Source: Sulfitobacter sp.
Lineage (GTDB): Bacteria > Pseudomonadota > Alphaproteobacteria > Rhodobacterales > Rhodobacteraceae
DNA length: 64,000 nt
Assembly: GCA_029252045.1 (NCBI GenBank)
Contig: JAQXCD010000020.1
Span: forward strand, 62,001 to 126,000
Reading direction: 5' to 3'
In this document: positions 26,560 through 35,631 of the stretch, in pieces
Numbering within the stretch: position 1 is the stretch's first letter
How the letters are laid out: each line of letters begins with the position of its first letter
Position numbers and translations under genes: made by a program
The notes under the pieces: generated by a model
Databases searched by the model: none
The model's input: the letters and a program-made list of their open reading frames with translations, nothing else
Told to the model about the DNA's origin: nothing

Positions 26560-27860
26560 CAGCCTATATACTCCACAATCAACTCGGGCATCACGGCCGC
26601 ACCGCCCAGCGTAATTGCCGCCCGCACCGCCGCCGCGGCCTTACCGGCCTGTGCAGGCCGTGCAGCATGCACTACAGCCAACGGCTGACCCTTCTCTACT
26701 TTTGCGCCCAGCCGGACCACACCTGACAATCCAACAGCGGGATCGATCACATCACTCTCGATGGTACGCCCGCCCCCAAGGGCAACAACCGCAAGGCCCA
26801 GCGCCTCGCCGTCGATGGCTTGGACAATGCCGGCTTCGCGCGCGGTGACTTCGCGCATCACCGTTGCCTCCGGCAAAAACCGCCGCCATTGCTCCACAAA
26901 GTGAACCGGCCCGCCGAGTGCAGCAATCATCGCGCCAAAACGCTCTGCCGCGCGGCCTTCTGTTATGGCCCCAGCAATCAGCACACCACCCGCGTCCGCG
27001 TCACGGGCAAGCCCCGCATCCGCCAGCAAAACACCGCCCAGCGCACAACACAGCTCGACGATCGGGCCTTGGACTTCGCCGTTCAGCACCCGCATCACTT
27101 CGGCCACTTCCAACGCATTGCCCAGACTGGGCACCAAAGGTTGGCTCATGTCGCTGATGATCGCACGGGTGGGGCAGCCAGCTGCATTTGCCGTGTCCAC
27201 CAGCGCCCGCGCCAGATCTCGCGCAGCGCCGATGTCCTTCATAAACGCGCCCGAGCCTACTTTGACATCCAGCACCAAACCCTCCAGCCCCGCCGCCAGC
27301 TTTTTACTGAGGATAGAGGCCGTAATCAGGTCCAGACTGTCCACAGTCGCGGTCACATCGCGCACCGCATAGAGGCGCTTGTCCGCAGGCGCGATATCCC
27401 CCGTGGCCCCCACAATCGCACAGCCCACCTGCCCGACCACTTCACGCAGCCGTGCCTCGTCCAACATCACGCCAACGCCCGGTATCGCCTCCAGCTTGTC
27501 CAGCGTCCCGCCCGTGTGGCCCAATCCGCGCCCCGAAATCATCGGAACATATGCGCCACAGGCCGCAAGGGCGGGTGCCAGAACAAGGCTCACACAGTCC
27601 CCCACACCGCCGGTCGAGTGTTTATCCAGCACTGGTTTATCCAGATCCCACACCAGCACATGCCCCGAGGCGCACATCGCTTTCGTCAGTGCCACGCGCC
27701 CCGCCTCATCCAGCCCGTTGCGGCAAATGCCCATCGCAAATGCACCGGCTTGCGCCGCACTCAAGGTCTGGTCCGCCAAAGCACCTGCAATCCACGTCAG
27801 CTCGTCCACACTCAGCCGTTGATCATGGCGCAGCTTGGCCAGAATACTCCGCGCTTCCAT
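26559..27860 (-). CDS. deoA: Thymidine phosphorylase
   Basis: Cleaves thymidine or deoxyuridine with phosphate to the base and deoxyribose 1-phosphate. The 433 residues match E. coli DeoA (440). The family signature region is VLDKHSTGGVGDCVSLVLAP (about 80-99); MISGRGLGHTGGTLDKLEAI (about 108-127) gives the phosphate-binding loop, and LVLDVKVGSGAFMKDIG follows. A deoxyribosyl product then passes to DeoB. It begins one base after the cdd stop, so the two are coupled. No deoC (aldolase) is seen in the window. Confidence 0.97.
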   Translation of the reverse strand: MEARSILAKLRHDQRLSVDELTWIAGALADQTLSAAQAGAFAMGICRNGLDEAGRVALTKAMCASGHVLVWDLDKPVLDKHSTGGVGDCVSLVLAPALAACGAYVPMISGRGLGHTGGTLDKLEAIPGVGVMLDEARLREVVGQVGCAIVGATGDIAPADKRLYAVRDVTATVDSLDLITASILSKKLAAGLEGLVLDVKVGSGAFMKDIGAARDLARALVDTANAAGCPTRAIISDMSQPLVPSLGNALEVAEVMRVLNGEVQGPIVELCCALGGVLLADAGLARDADAGGVLIAGAITEGRAAERFGAMIAALGGPVHFVEQWRRFLPEATVMREVTAREAGIVQAIDGEALGLAVVALGGGRTIESDVIDPAVGLSGVVRLGAKVEKGQPLAVVHAARPAQAGKAAAAVRAAITLGGAAVMPELIVEYIG

Positions 27861-28253
27861 TCAGCGCCCCAGAAACGAAGGGTCAAATGCGCCGGGCAAC
27901 AGATCAGCGATGGTCATCATCTGCTCGGCGCCCGCGACGGTTGCCATTGTCACCTGCACCTCACCCGCGCCGAACTCTGCCAGCTTTTGACGGCACCCGC
28001 CGCAGGGTGTGACCGGCAATGGCGATCCCGCCACAACATAGGCCTCTGTGAATGCCGTCTCGCCTGCGGCAACCATCGCGGCAATGGCCCCTGCTTCGGC
28101 GCAAGTTCCTTCGGGATAGGCAACGTTCTCGACATTGCAGCCGATATACACCGTGCCCGACGCGCCGCGCAGCGCTGCACCCACCTTGAACCCCGAATAG
28201 GGCGCATGGGCATTTTCCCGCACTGCAATCGCTGCTTGTCGCAAATCCGTCAT
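27861..28253 (-). CDS. cdd: Cytidine deaminase
   Basis: Zinc enzyme deaminating (deoxy)cytidine to (deoxy)uridine. The 130-residue length is that of the homotetrameric class. The zinc site is TCAEAGAIAAM (cysteine and catalytic glutamate, about 51-61) and TPCGGCRQKLAEFG with the two further cysteines (about 82-95); FKVGAALRGASGTVYIGCNVEN lies before them. First gene of the salvage operon; the 238-base gap to the divergent malic enzyme gene holds the promoters. Confidence 0.97.
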   Translation of the reverse strand: MTDLRQAAIAVRENAHAPYSGFKVGAALRGASGTVYIGCNVENVAYPEGTCAEAGAIAAMVAAGETAFTEAYVVAGSPLPVTPCGGCRQKLAEFGAGEVQVTMATVAGAEQMMTIADLLPGAFDPSFLGR

Positions 28254-28451
28254 TCTGTTCTCCTGATGGTCTGGAATATCATCCTAGCTCTTCACCCTAG
28301 CTTCACAAACCACAAGAAGCGACGGGTTTTCGAACACAGCACTTCCCCGCCTCTGGCCCGGCGCATATGCTACGCCATGCGCGCCAAACGCCACCATGGA
28401 TGGCCGCTCATGCCAGACAATGCAAAAACTCCATTGGCACCAGACACACAA

Positions 28452-28469
28452 TAGTTTAATACTAAACTA
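28452..28469. promoter_or_regulatory. TAGTTTA-N4-TAAACTA dyad before the malic enzyme gene
   Basis: A perfect 7-bp inverted repeat with a four-base ATAC spacer ends 22 bases before the malic enzyme ATG. It overlaps where a -10 region could lie (TTTAATACTA). It looks like an operator for a dimeric regulator; which one is unknown. Confidence 0.45.
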
Positions 28470-28491
28470 AATTCAAAAACGAGGTCAGACC

Positions 28492-30765
28492 ATGACAGAC
28501 AACCCGAACACGCGTCAGGCCGCACTTGACTATCACGCCCTCCCAAAACCCGGAAAGCTGGAGATACGCGCAACCAAACCCTTGGCCAATGGCCGCGATC
28601 TGGCACGCGCCTATAGCCCCGGTGTGGCAGAGGCCTGTCTGGAAATCCAAAAAGACCCTTCCACCGCCGCCCTTTACACCAGCCGCGCCAATCTGGTCGC
28701 TGTTGTGACCAACGGCACCGCCGTACTTGGCCTCGGCAACATTGGCCCGCTGGCCTCTAAACCGGTGATGGAGGGCAAAGCCGTCCTGTTCAAAAAATTC
28801 GCCAACATCGACTGCTTTGATATCGAGGTGAATCAGTCCGACCCTGAAAAACTGGCCGATATCGTCTGCGCGCTTGAACCGTCCTTTGGCGCGATCAACC
28901 TTGAGGATATCAAAGCCCCCGATTGCTTTACAGTCGAGCGGATTTGCAACGAGCGGATGAACATCCCCGTTTTCCACGACGACCAGCACGGAACAGCAAT
29001 TGTGGTCGGGGCTGCGGCCACCAATGCGCTCCTTGTGGCGAAAAAAAAGTTCGAAGACATCAAAATCGTATCGACGGGCGGCGGTGCCGCAGGGATTGCC
29101 TGCCTGAACATGCTGCTGAAACTCGGCGTGAAGCGCGAAAATGTCTGGCTCTGTGATATTCACGGTCTGGTTTATGAAGGCCGCGAGGTGGACATGAACC
29201 TGATCAAATCCGAATATGCGCAAAAGACAGACCTGCGCACGCTGGATGATGTGATGGACGGTGCTGATCTGTTTCTCGGCCTGTCCGGCCCGAATGTGCT
29301 GACCCCCGAAATGGTCGCCAAAATGACCAAGCGCCCGATCATTTTCGCACTCGCCAACCCCAATCCCGAAATCATGCCAGACGCCGCCCGTGCCGTGGCT
29401 CCCGACGCAATTATCGCCACAGGCCGCTCGGATTTCCCCAATCAGGTCAATAACGTTCTGTGTTTTCCGTTCATCTTCCGGGGCGCGCTGGATGTTGGTG
29501 CGACCACCATCAACGACGAGATGAAGATCGCCTGCATTGAGGGCATCGCGGCGCTGGCGCGTGAGACCACCTCAGCCGAGGCCGCCGCCGCCTATCAGGG
29601 CGAACAGATGACCTTTGGTGCGGACTACCTGATCCCGAAACCGTTTGATCCCCGCCTTGTCGGCATCGTGTCCTCCGCTGTGGCGCGTGCCGCGATGGAA
29701 ACAGGCGTGGCAACACGGCCCATCGCAGATATGGAGGCCTATAAGGCCGCTCTGGACGGGTCGGTTTTCAAATCTGCCCTGCTGATGCGCCCCGTTTTCC
29801 AAGCCGCCCGCAGCAGTCCGCGCCGCATTGTCTTTGCCGAAGGCGAGGACGAACGCGTGTTGCGCTGTGCCCAAGCCATGTTGGAAGAAACCACTGAACG
29901 CCCCATTCTTATCGGCCGTCCCGAAGTGATCGAGCGGCGGATGGAGCGGGCAGGCCTGACCCTCAAGCTGGGGAAAGACGTGGACATCGTGAACCCCGAA
30001 AACGATCCGCGCTACCGCGACTATTGGGAAACCTACCACAGCCTGCTGGCCCGCCGTGGTGTCTCGCCCGATATCGCCCGCGCGATCATGCGCACCAACA
30101 CCACCGCCATCGGTGCGGTCATGGTCCACCGCGACGAAGCTGACAGCCTGATCTGCGGCACCTTCGGTGAAACCCGCTGGCATCTGAACTACATCGAGCA
30201 GGTCTTGGGCCGTGACGGCTTGCGCGCCCATGGGGCGCTGTCCTTGATGATCCTCGAAGACGGGCCGCTGTTCATCGCCGATACCCAAGTGCACCAACAC
30301 CCCAGCCCCGAACAACTGGCCGAGATTGCCATTGGTGCCGCGCGCCACGTCCGCCGCTTTGGTCTGACACCAAACGTTGCGATGTGCAGCCAAAGCCAGT
30401 TCGGCAATCAGGGCGAAGGGTCAGGCAGCCGCCTGCGCCGCGCCATCCGCATTCTGGACGAGGGGAAGCACGACTTCTGCTATGAAGGCGAGATGAACAT
30501 CGACACCGCCCTTGATCCCGAGTTGCGCGCGCGCCTCTTCCCCGACAACCGCATGACCGGCCCTGCAAACGTGCTGGTCTTTGCCCACGCTGATGCCGCC
30601 TCCGGTGTGCGAAACATCCTGAAAATGAAAGGCGGCGGGCTGGAAGTTGGGCCGATCCTGATGGGCATGGGCAACCGTGCGCATGTGGTATCGCCCTCCA
30701 TCACCGCACGCGGGCTTTTGAACATGGCAGCCATTGCTGGCACGCCGGTGGCGCAATACGGCTAG
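28492..30765 (+). CDS. maeB: Malic enzyme with C-terminal phosphotransacetylase-like domain
   Basis: Oxidatively decarboxylates malate to pyruvate with NAD(P), feeding gluconeogenesis or NADPH supply during growth on acids. The 757 residues match the MaeB hybrid layout: catalytic malic domain about 1-165 with [30 protein letters not shown] (metal site), NAD-binding domain about 165-410 with [16 protein letters not shown], and a phosphotransacetylase-like domain from about 430 ([35 protein letters not shown]), which in this family is regulatory rather than catalytic. It is divergent from the salvage operon and convergent with the Tct-linked binding protein gene. Confidence 0.95.
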   Translation: MTDNPNTRQAALDYHALPKPGKLEIRATKPLANGRDLARAYSPGVAEACLEIQKDPSTAALYTSRANLVAVVTNGTAVLGLGNIGPLASKPVMEGKAVLFKKFANIDCFDIEVNQSDPEKLADIVCALEPSFGAINLEDIKAPDCFTVERICNERMNIPVFHDDQHGTAIVVGAAATNALLVAKKKFEDIKIVSTGGGAAGIACLNMLLKLGVKRENVWLCDIHGLVYEGREVDMNLIKSEYAQKTDLRTLDDVMDGADLFLGLSGPNVLTPEMVAKMTKRPIIFALANPNPEIMPDAARAVAPDAIIATGRSDFPNQVNNVLCFPFIFRGALDVGATTINDEMKIACIEGIAALARETTSAEAAAAYQGEQMTFGADYLIPKPFDPRLVGIVSSAVARAAMETGVATRPIADMEAYKAALDGSVFKSALLMRPVFQAARSSPRRIVFAEGEDERVLRCAQAMLEETTERPILIGRPEVIERRMERAGLTLKLGKDVDIVNPENDPRYRDYWETYHSLLARRGVSPDIARAIMRTNTTAIGAVMVHRDEADSLICGTFGETRWHLNYIEQVLGRDGLRAHGALSLMILEDGPLFIADTQVHQHPSPEQLAEIAIGAARHVRRFGLTPNVAMCSQSQFGNQGEGSGSRLRRAIRILDEGKHDFCYEGEMNIDTALDPELRARLFPDNRMTGPANVLVFAHADAASGVRNILKMKGGGLEVGPILMGMGNRAHVVSPSITARGLLNMAAIAGTPVAQYG

Positions 30766-30792
30766 GGCGCAACGGGCGGAGGTGATCGCGGG

Positions 30793-30854
30793 CTTTCGCG
30801 CCTTCCTTGTGGGTCATATAAAGAGAGGAGTGATCCACAAGGAAGGCGCGAAAG
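30793..30854. repeat. 24-bp near-perfect inverted repeat in a convergent gap
   Basis: CTTTCGCGCCTTCCTTGTGG (30793-30812) is exactly complementary to 30835-30854; extension by four more positions on each inner side keeps pairing with one mismatch, leaving a loop of 14 bases (30817-30830). There is no T run on either side, so it is unlike a standard terminator, yet it sits between the 3' ends of maeB and the binding-protein gene. Confidence 0.8.
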
Positions 30855-30871
30855 AAAACGCTGGATGGTGA

Positions 30872-31895
30872 TCAGTGTGACCCCCGAACAGAGGCATCCC
30901 ATCCTTCGAGAAAATTGCTCTTTTTGAGAGTATCGAGATAGGTCAGCAAACCGGGTCCAAGGCGGATGGGCAGGAAACTACCCACTTGCGACCCCAATTG
31001 TGCAAAAGCCCAGCTATCCATTTTCGCCACCTCAAGAATCGGAATGAGTTGCGATTGGGCTGCGATGACCTGCTGTCCGTCTTCGGAAATCAGGAACCTG
31101 ACAAAGAGTTCGGCGGCGACGGGATTGGGCGCAATTTCGGGTATGAACGCACTGCGGGCCATGACTAGATTGTAATCAGACAGGAAATGCACCCCCACGC
31201 GCGGGTCTTGGGCGGCAAGCGACATCGCGTAAGAACCAATCACGTTGATCGCCAGCGAGATTTCGCCAGATGCAGTCGCCGACACCATATCAGAGGTGCA
31301 GCAAAACGTCCGCACACCACTTTGGCCAAGTATTTCGGTGATCCGCTGCGCCTGCACCCCCTGTACGGCATCTTGCGTGGCAAAAAGATACCCGATTCCG
31401 GACCTGCGAAGGTCGTAAATGCCAATCCGCCGGTTCAGCGTTGTTCCATTGCCGCGAATAAAGCCGGCCAGCTCGCGGTGTTCGTTAGGCAGCTCTTCCG
31501 GGGCAAACAATTCCCTGTTGTAGACAACAACGGCTGGCTCAAAAGTAAAACCAAAGAGTTTGGAGCGCCAGGTGGACCACTCTGGCAGCAGTTCTCCCCT
31601 CGGGCATATCCAGCCGACGGGCAATCCCCCGATTAACCAGATCGACCTGTAGGTCCATCGCCGAGCTGATGACCACGTCAGGTGCCGCTCCGGCCAACAT
31701 CGCCTCGTGCAACGCAACCGTTTGGAATTCCTCATACACAACCGTCACACCAGGATTGCGCGCCTCAAATTCTGCAATGACAGGCGCCATCGCAGGCGTA
31801 TCAGTGGCGCTAAAGATCGTAATGGTCTGGGCAATTGCGCCGTAGGGCACAACCGCCCCCAACGCCAAAGCAGCGACAAAAACCAGCGATGTCAC
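30872..31895 (-). pseudogene. Extracellular solute-binding protein (ABC-type), frameshifted
   Basis: A periplasmic binding protein of the iron/anion ABC type. From a GTG at 31895 the frame gives a signal-like VFVAALALGAVVPYGAIAQ, then ITIFSATDTPAMAPVIAEFE and MLAGAAPDVVISSAMDLQ, and LDMPEG. It then leaves the frame at 31596-31599, where one G too many in a GGGG run shifts it; the correct continuation is ELLPEWSTWRSKLFGFTFEP, on through VGVHFLSDYNLVMARSAFIP and FVRFLISEDGQQVIAAQSQL to the stop at 30872. Corrected length is 340 residues. The 5' part is also in frame with the histidine kinase. It probably senses or delivers the Tct substrate. Confidence 0.8.
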
Positions 31896-33299
31896 GGCCC
31901 GCCCGATAGCTCGTGGAAACGCGATTGTCACAGAAAGCCCGCCATTGCGGGAGGTTCCCAGGCGCATTTTTGCACGATGCCCGTCGGCCACCGCTTGCAC
32001 AATCGCAAGGCCAAGGCCCGATCCGGCAGTTTCTTGCTGAATGGACGCAAACCGCTGGGTCGCGCGTGCACGGTCAGCCTCGGCAATGCCGGGCCCCGCG
32101 TCTTCGACCGTCAGCGCCAATGCATCGTCTTCGATGTTCAATGTAATATCGATCGTGTTGTCAGGGGGGCCATGGCGGATCGCATTATCAATGAGGTTGC
32201 GCAGGGCCTCGCGGATCGACAGCGCGACGGCAATCAACATGTCTTCTCCATCTGCAAAGTGATCCGCCTCAAAGGTTGCCATGATTTTACGCATTCTGCT
32301 GTCACGGAACATTTCGGCAAGCGCGTCACGCACAACCGGTTTGAGGGCGATCGGGCTCAATGTTGCGCGGTCAGACCTGTGGATCACCATGGCATTCGCC
32401 AACAGTTGATTGGTCAAACGCACAGTGCGCTCTGCTTGCAGCTCGGCGCGAACAAGGCGCGCATGCATTTTCTTTGGATCTTTGGAATCCGCAGCTAATG
32501 ACAAATGGCCTTGAAGGGCAGAAAGTGATGTGCGGGTCTGGTGCGCAACATCGGCAATGAAGCCTTCGGTCAGCTTCAGGTTACGGTCCAGACGGGTGAT
32601 AAAGCTGTTGATCGCTTCAAAAAGACCGCTGATTTCGCGCGGAGAGGCCCCCTCGACAGGGGTAAGGTCGCCGGGCGAACGCGCACGCAAATCAGCCTCA
32701 ATCTGGCGTAAGGGTGAAAGCGCACGCCGGATCGCAAGCCAGACAAAGCCAATTCCGATCAAAGAGATACCGGCCAAACCGGTCATCCCGTTCAGAAAAA
32801 GGGATAATTGTTGGGCGCGCCTTGCTTCAAGGGTCTGACCGATCTGGACTACGACCCAGAGCCGCCCATCGGGCAAATTCATCTGACGCCCCTGCAAGAC
32901 AAAGCGGAACGGATCACCGTAAGGTGCATCAAAAAAGACAGGTGTTGCCAGAAACGCCATATCCGCTGGCATTGGCAGATCGCTCGCGCCTGTTATCACA
33001 CCGGTATCGGGGGAAAAAACCCGGTAAACCACACGGTCATCCGGCGCGAGTGCGAGGATATCCATCGCCGAGGACGGCAGGTCAACCGACAGGCCGTTAG
33101 GGCCGGGAGATACACGCTCCAAGACAGCCAACGCCGCCCCTGCCAGCAAAAGGTCATATGTCCGGTTAGCAGCACCGCGTGCATAGTTCCAAAGCAACAG
33201 TGAAATCATGAGAAGAAGTATGATAAACCCGAGCGCCATCAGCGACAAAAGGCGCCGCTGAAGTGAATAGCTGCGCGCTTTAATCGTCATCGGCGACAT
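31539..33299 (-). CDS. TctE-like sensor histidine kinase, reading through into the binding-protein gene
   Basis: The kinase half (about 465 residues) has a first membrane helix (LLSLMALGFIILLLMISLLL), a periplasmic domain, a second helix (MTGLAGISLIGIGFVWLAI), a HAMP-like linker, the phospho-acceptor H-box FIADVAHQTRTSLSALQGHL, N-box LRNLIDNAIRHGPP and G-boxes VEDAGPGIAEA and GSGLGLAIVQAVA. It matches TctE/BctE kinases controlling tricarboxylate porters. After TIAFPRAIGRA the frame does not stop but runs into the binding protein signal sequence until a frameshift stop at 31539. Removing one G in the GGGCGGG at about 31899-31906 would end the kinase at a TGA overlapping the GTG start of the binding protein. 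ATG at 33299 (or 33290) overlaps the regulator's end. Confidence 0.8.
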   Translation of the reverse strand: MSPMTIKARSYSLQRRLLSLMALGFIILLLMISLLLWNYARGAANRTYDLLLAGAALAVLERVSPGPNGLSVDLPSSAMDILALAPDDRVVYRVFSPDTGVITGASDLPMPADMAFLATPVFFDAPYGDPFRFVLQGRQMNLPDGRLWVVVQIGQTLEARRAQQLSLFLNGMTGLAGISLIGIGFVWLAIRRALSPLRQIEADLRARSPGDLTPVEGASPREISGLFEAINSFITRLDRNLKLTEGFIADVAHQTRTSLSALQGHLSLAADSKDPKKMHARLVRAELQAERTVRLTNQLLANAMVIHRSDRATLSPIALKPVVRDALAEMFRDSRMRKIMATFEADHFADGEDMLIAVALSIREALRNLIDNAIRHGPPDNTIDITLNIEDDALALTVEDAGPGIAEADRARATQRFASIQQETAGSGLGLAIVQAVADGHRAKMRLGTSRNGGLSVTIAFPRAIGRAVTSLVFVAALALGAVVPYGAIAQTITIFSATDTPAMAPVIAEFEARNPGVTVVYEEFQTVALHEAMLAGAAPDVVISSAMDLQVDLVNRGIARRLDMPEGRTAARVVHLALQTLWFYF

Positions 33300-33953
33300 A
33301 TGCCATATACCCAAGGCCGCGGGCGGTTTTGATCACAAGCGGAGTTTCATGTAGTTTGCGCCGCAGCCGGGTGACAATCTGTTCGACCGCATTATGCTCG
33401 GGCTTTCGTCAAATCTGTAAAGCTTGTCTGCAACCTCCTCCTTGGTCAGCATCCGGCCAAGGTTGTCGAGCAATATCTCAAGCATCTGGACCTCACGGGC
33501 GCGAAGATCCACGTCTTTACCCGCAACAACGGCACGCTTGGCAGCCCTGTCGAACGTCAGTGCACCTGCTACAAAAGTGTTACTGGCTGTGCCGGAACGC
33601 CGGCGTGCCAGAACCCGGCATCGTGCAAGGAGTTCCCGAAAATCAAAGGGTTTAACCATATAATCATCCGCCCCTGCGTCAAGACCGACCACACGGTCAT
33701 CAATTTGGGATCGCGCCGTCAGGATGAGTACAGGCGTGGCATCACCGCGCGCACGCAGCGAGCGGAGAATTTCATAGCCGCTCTTTCCGGGCAGATTGAC
33801 GTCCAGCACGATGATATCAAACAAAGAGTGGCGCAGCAGTTCGTTGGCCTCATTCCCGTCGCTTTCGCGGTCGACTGAATGCCCTTCAGCCCGCAAACGA
33901 TCCACGATCGTGCCAGCCAATTCTTCATTATCTTCGATCAAAAGGATCCTCAT
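33280..33953 (-). pseudogene. TctD-like OmpR-family response regulator, frameshifted in its DNA-binding domain
   Basis: Response regulator paired with the kinase downstream. The receiver domain is complete: RILLIEDNEELAG (acidic pair), IIVLDVNLPGKSGYEIL (phospho-aspartate near 51) and DDYMVKPFDFRELL (lysine near 101). The winged helix starts well (ALTFDRAAKRAVVAG, LRAREVQMLEILLDNLG) but the frame is lost after RFDESP: one C missing from a CCCC run at 33400-33402 leads to a stop at 33333. Restoring it gives EHNAVEQIVTRLRRKLHETP and VIKTARGLGYMAYVADDD, ending at TAA 33280-33282, the standard C-terminal hairpin. As given, it lacks the recognition helix and should not bind DNA. Confidence 0.85.
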
Positions 33954-34088
33954 CGCTATAGTCTATGGGCCACGGTGGGTTTGCGATAGCTGCTTTGTAA
34001 CCCTGTCAGCTTCGCGTCAGTCCCGAGTCAGCCTTGCGACAGAAACAGCTCAGGCTTTTGTCAGCATCAATCCCTATGATCACTTTGT

Positions 34089-34105
34089 GGCGGGACAAAC
34101 CCGCC
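34089..34105 (+). promoter_or_regulatory. Short leader hairpin before tctC
   Basis: GGCGGG (34089-34094) and CCCGCC (34100-34105) form a 6-bp stem with a 5-base loop just before the AGGGAGGAG ribosome site of tctC. It could influence translation of the highly expressed binding-protein gene. Confidence 0.35.
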
Positions 34106-34129
34106 TGTCTCAATAGGGAGGAGACCCAA

Positions 34130-35095
34130 ATGACATTTATCCGCTTCTGCGGCGCGTTTGCCGTTGCCGCAACACTGGCCATGCCAGCCTTTGCCGAGAT
34201 CACCCGTCCAGAATGTGTCGCACCTGCGAACCCGGGTGGCGGCTTTGACCTGACCTGCCGCATTGCGCAAACAGGCTTGGAGCCACAGCTGGGAACAGCA
34301 ATGGAAGTAAACTTCATGCCTGGCGGTATTTGCGCGGTTGCTTATAGCCTGTTCAACACAACCCGGACCGACGATGCCAGCGCGATTGTCGCCTTTTCAA
34401 CAGGCTCGCTTCTGAACATTGCGACCGGCAAATATGGCGAATTTGACGAAAATGATGTCCGCTGGGTCGCAACGGCCGGCGCGGACTTTGGCGCCGTAAT
34501 CGTGCGGGCCGACAGCCCCTATCAGGATCTCAGCGCTCTTATGGCGGACTTCAGCAAGGATCCCGCATCTGTTGTCGTCGGTGCCGGTGGCTCCGTTGGT
34601 TCACAAGACTGGATGAAAGCTGCGCTGTTGCTGCGCGGCGCTGGTGGCGATCCAAAAGCCATGCGTTATGTGGCATTTGATGGCGGCGGCGACGCAATCG
34701 CGGCCCTTTTGGGCGGCTCCATCGGCGTCTACACAGGCGATATGGGCGAAATGACACCACATCTCGAAGCGGGCACCATGCGCGTTCTTGCGTCCATGTC
34801 CCCCGAGCGTCTTGACGGTGTTTTCGCAGATATCCCAACCGCAAAAGAGCAAGGCTTTGATGTCGAATGGACCATCATGCGTGGCTTCTACATGGGTGGC
34901 AGCGTCTCGGATGAAGACTACAACGCTTGGGTCTCCGCCTTTGAAGCAGCTTACGCAACGCCAGAATTTGCAGCCGTACAGACTGGAAAAGGTCTTCTGC
35001 CGCTTAATCTTGCGGGTGACAAACTGACCGCTGCGATCGCAACCAACATGGAACTTCTGCGCACAATCGCCAGAGATGCAGGTTTAATCAACTGA
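34130..35095 (+). CDS. tctC: Tripartite tricarboxylate transporter substrate-binding protein
   Basis: The periplasmic receptor of a Tct system, which takes up citrate or related carboxylates using an ion gradient. The 321-residue protein has a signal peptide (FCGAFAVAATLAMPAFA, cut near residue 22), then ITRPECVAPANPGGGFDLTCR with the GGG-D motif that contacts the carboxylate in Bug/TctC proteins, and the C-terminal FYMGGSVSDEDYNAWVSAFE. The ATG at 34130 has the strongest ribosome site in the region. It is the first gene of tctCBA and lies divergently, about 175 bases, from the regulator/kinase genes, as expected for TctDE control. Confidence 0.93.
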   Translation: MTFIRFCGAFAVAATLAMPAFAEITRPECVAPANPGGGFDLTCRIAQTGLEPQLGTAMEVNFMPGGICAVAYSLFNTTRTDDASAIVAFSTGSLLNIATGKYGEFDENDVRWVATAGADFGAVIVRADSPYQDLSALMADFSKDPASVVVGAGGSVGSQDWMKAALLLRGAGGDPKAMRYVAFDGGGDAIAALLGGSIGVYTGDMGEMTPHLEAGTMRVLASMSPERLDGVFADIPTAKEQGFDVEWTIMRGFYMGGSVSDEDYNAWVSAFEAAYATPEFAAVQTGKGLLPLNLAGDKLTAAIATNMELLRTIARDAGLIN

Positions 35096-35163
35096 TCTGA
35101 CCCTTCCAATCGGCCGTCGCTCCAGGGGCGGTGGCTTTTCACTACATACCAAGGGGGCATTCC

Positions 35164-35631
35164 ATGGCCGACCGTCTTTTCGCCAGCTTTCTGCTGATCG
35201 TGACACTAGCCTATGCGTATATCGCGTGGACGTTGATCGAGGCACCATTCCAATATGACCCTTTAGGCCCGGAAAGCTGGCCGCGCATTCTTGCTGCCGC
35301 CGCTATTCCCTGCATTCTCTATGTCTTTTGGCGGCCCGACGCCGAACCCTTCGCGGTTACAAAATACACCTGGTTCAGAATCGCCGTGATGGTGGTTTTG
35401 CTGTTCGCCTATGCCGAGCTTTATGAACCCCTCGGCTTTATCATCTCGACAATTCTCTTTGGCACAATCGTAGCCCTGTCACTGGGTGCGCCACGGTTCG
35501 GGGCCTTGGCCTTTGGCGTTGGAATAGGCGTGTTTGGCTATTTGCTCTGCGTCACGCTGATGGGTCTCAATTTGCCCGAAGGCGACATTGTCGAGGCTGC
35601 AATAGAAATCTTTAACGGAGGCGCCGAATAA
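35164..35631 (+). CDS. tctB: Tripartite tricarboxylate transporter small membrane subunit
   Basis: The small membrane component of the Tct permease, 155 residues with four hydrophobic helices: LFASFLLIVTLAYAYIAW near the N terminus, AAAAIPCILYVFW, FRIAVMVVLLFAYAELY, and a C-terminal pair around LAFGVGIGVFGYLL. Its PLGPESWPRILA segment between helices 1 and 2 is typical of the TctB/DUF1468 family. It overlaps tctA by one base (TAATG), so expression is coupled. The specific substrate depends on tctC. Confidence 0.9.
   Translation: MADRLFASFLLIVTLAYAYIAWTLIEAPFQYDPLGPESWPRILAAAAIPCILYVFWRPDAEPFAVTKYTWFRIAVMVVLLFAYAELYEPLGFIISTILFGTIVALSLGAPRFGALAFGVGIGVFGYLLCVTLMGLNLPEGDIVEAAIEIFNGGAE

Noticed and set aside
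26820-28454. 544-codon forward frame across deoA and cdd
   Set aside because: Antisense to two certain genes; arginine/histidine/proline-rich like other shadows; no family resemblance.
31539-31741. Separate short gene starting at 31741 for the binding protein
   Set aside because: The first 55 codons of that frame (rich in Arg, Cys and Trp) are out of phase with the real protein; the sequence only becomes sensible after the shift at 31596-31599.
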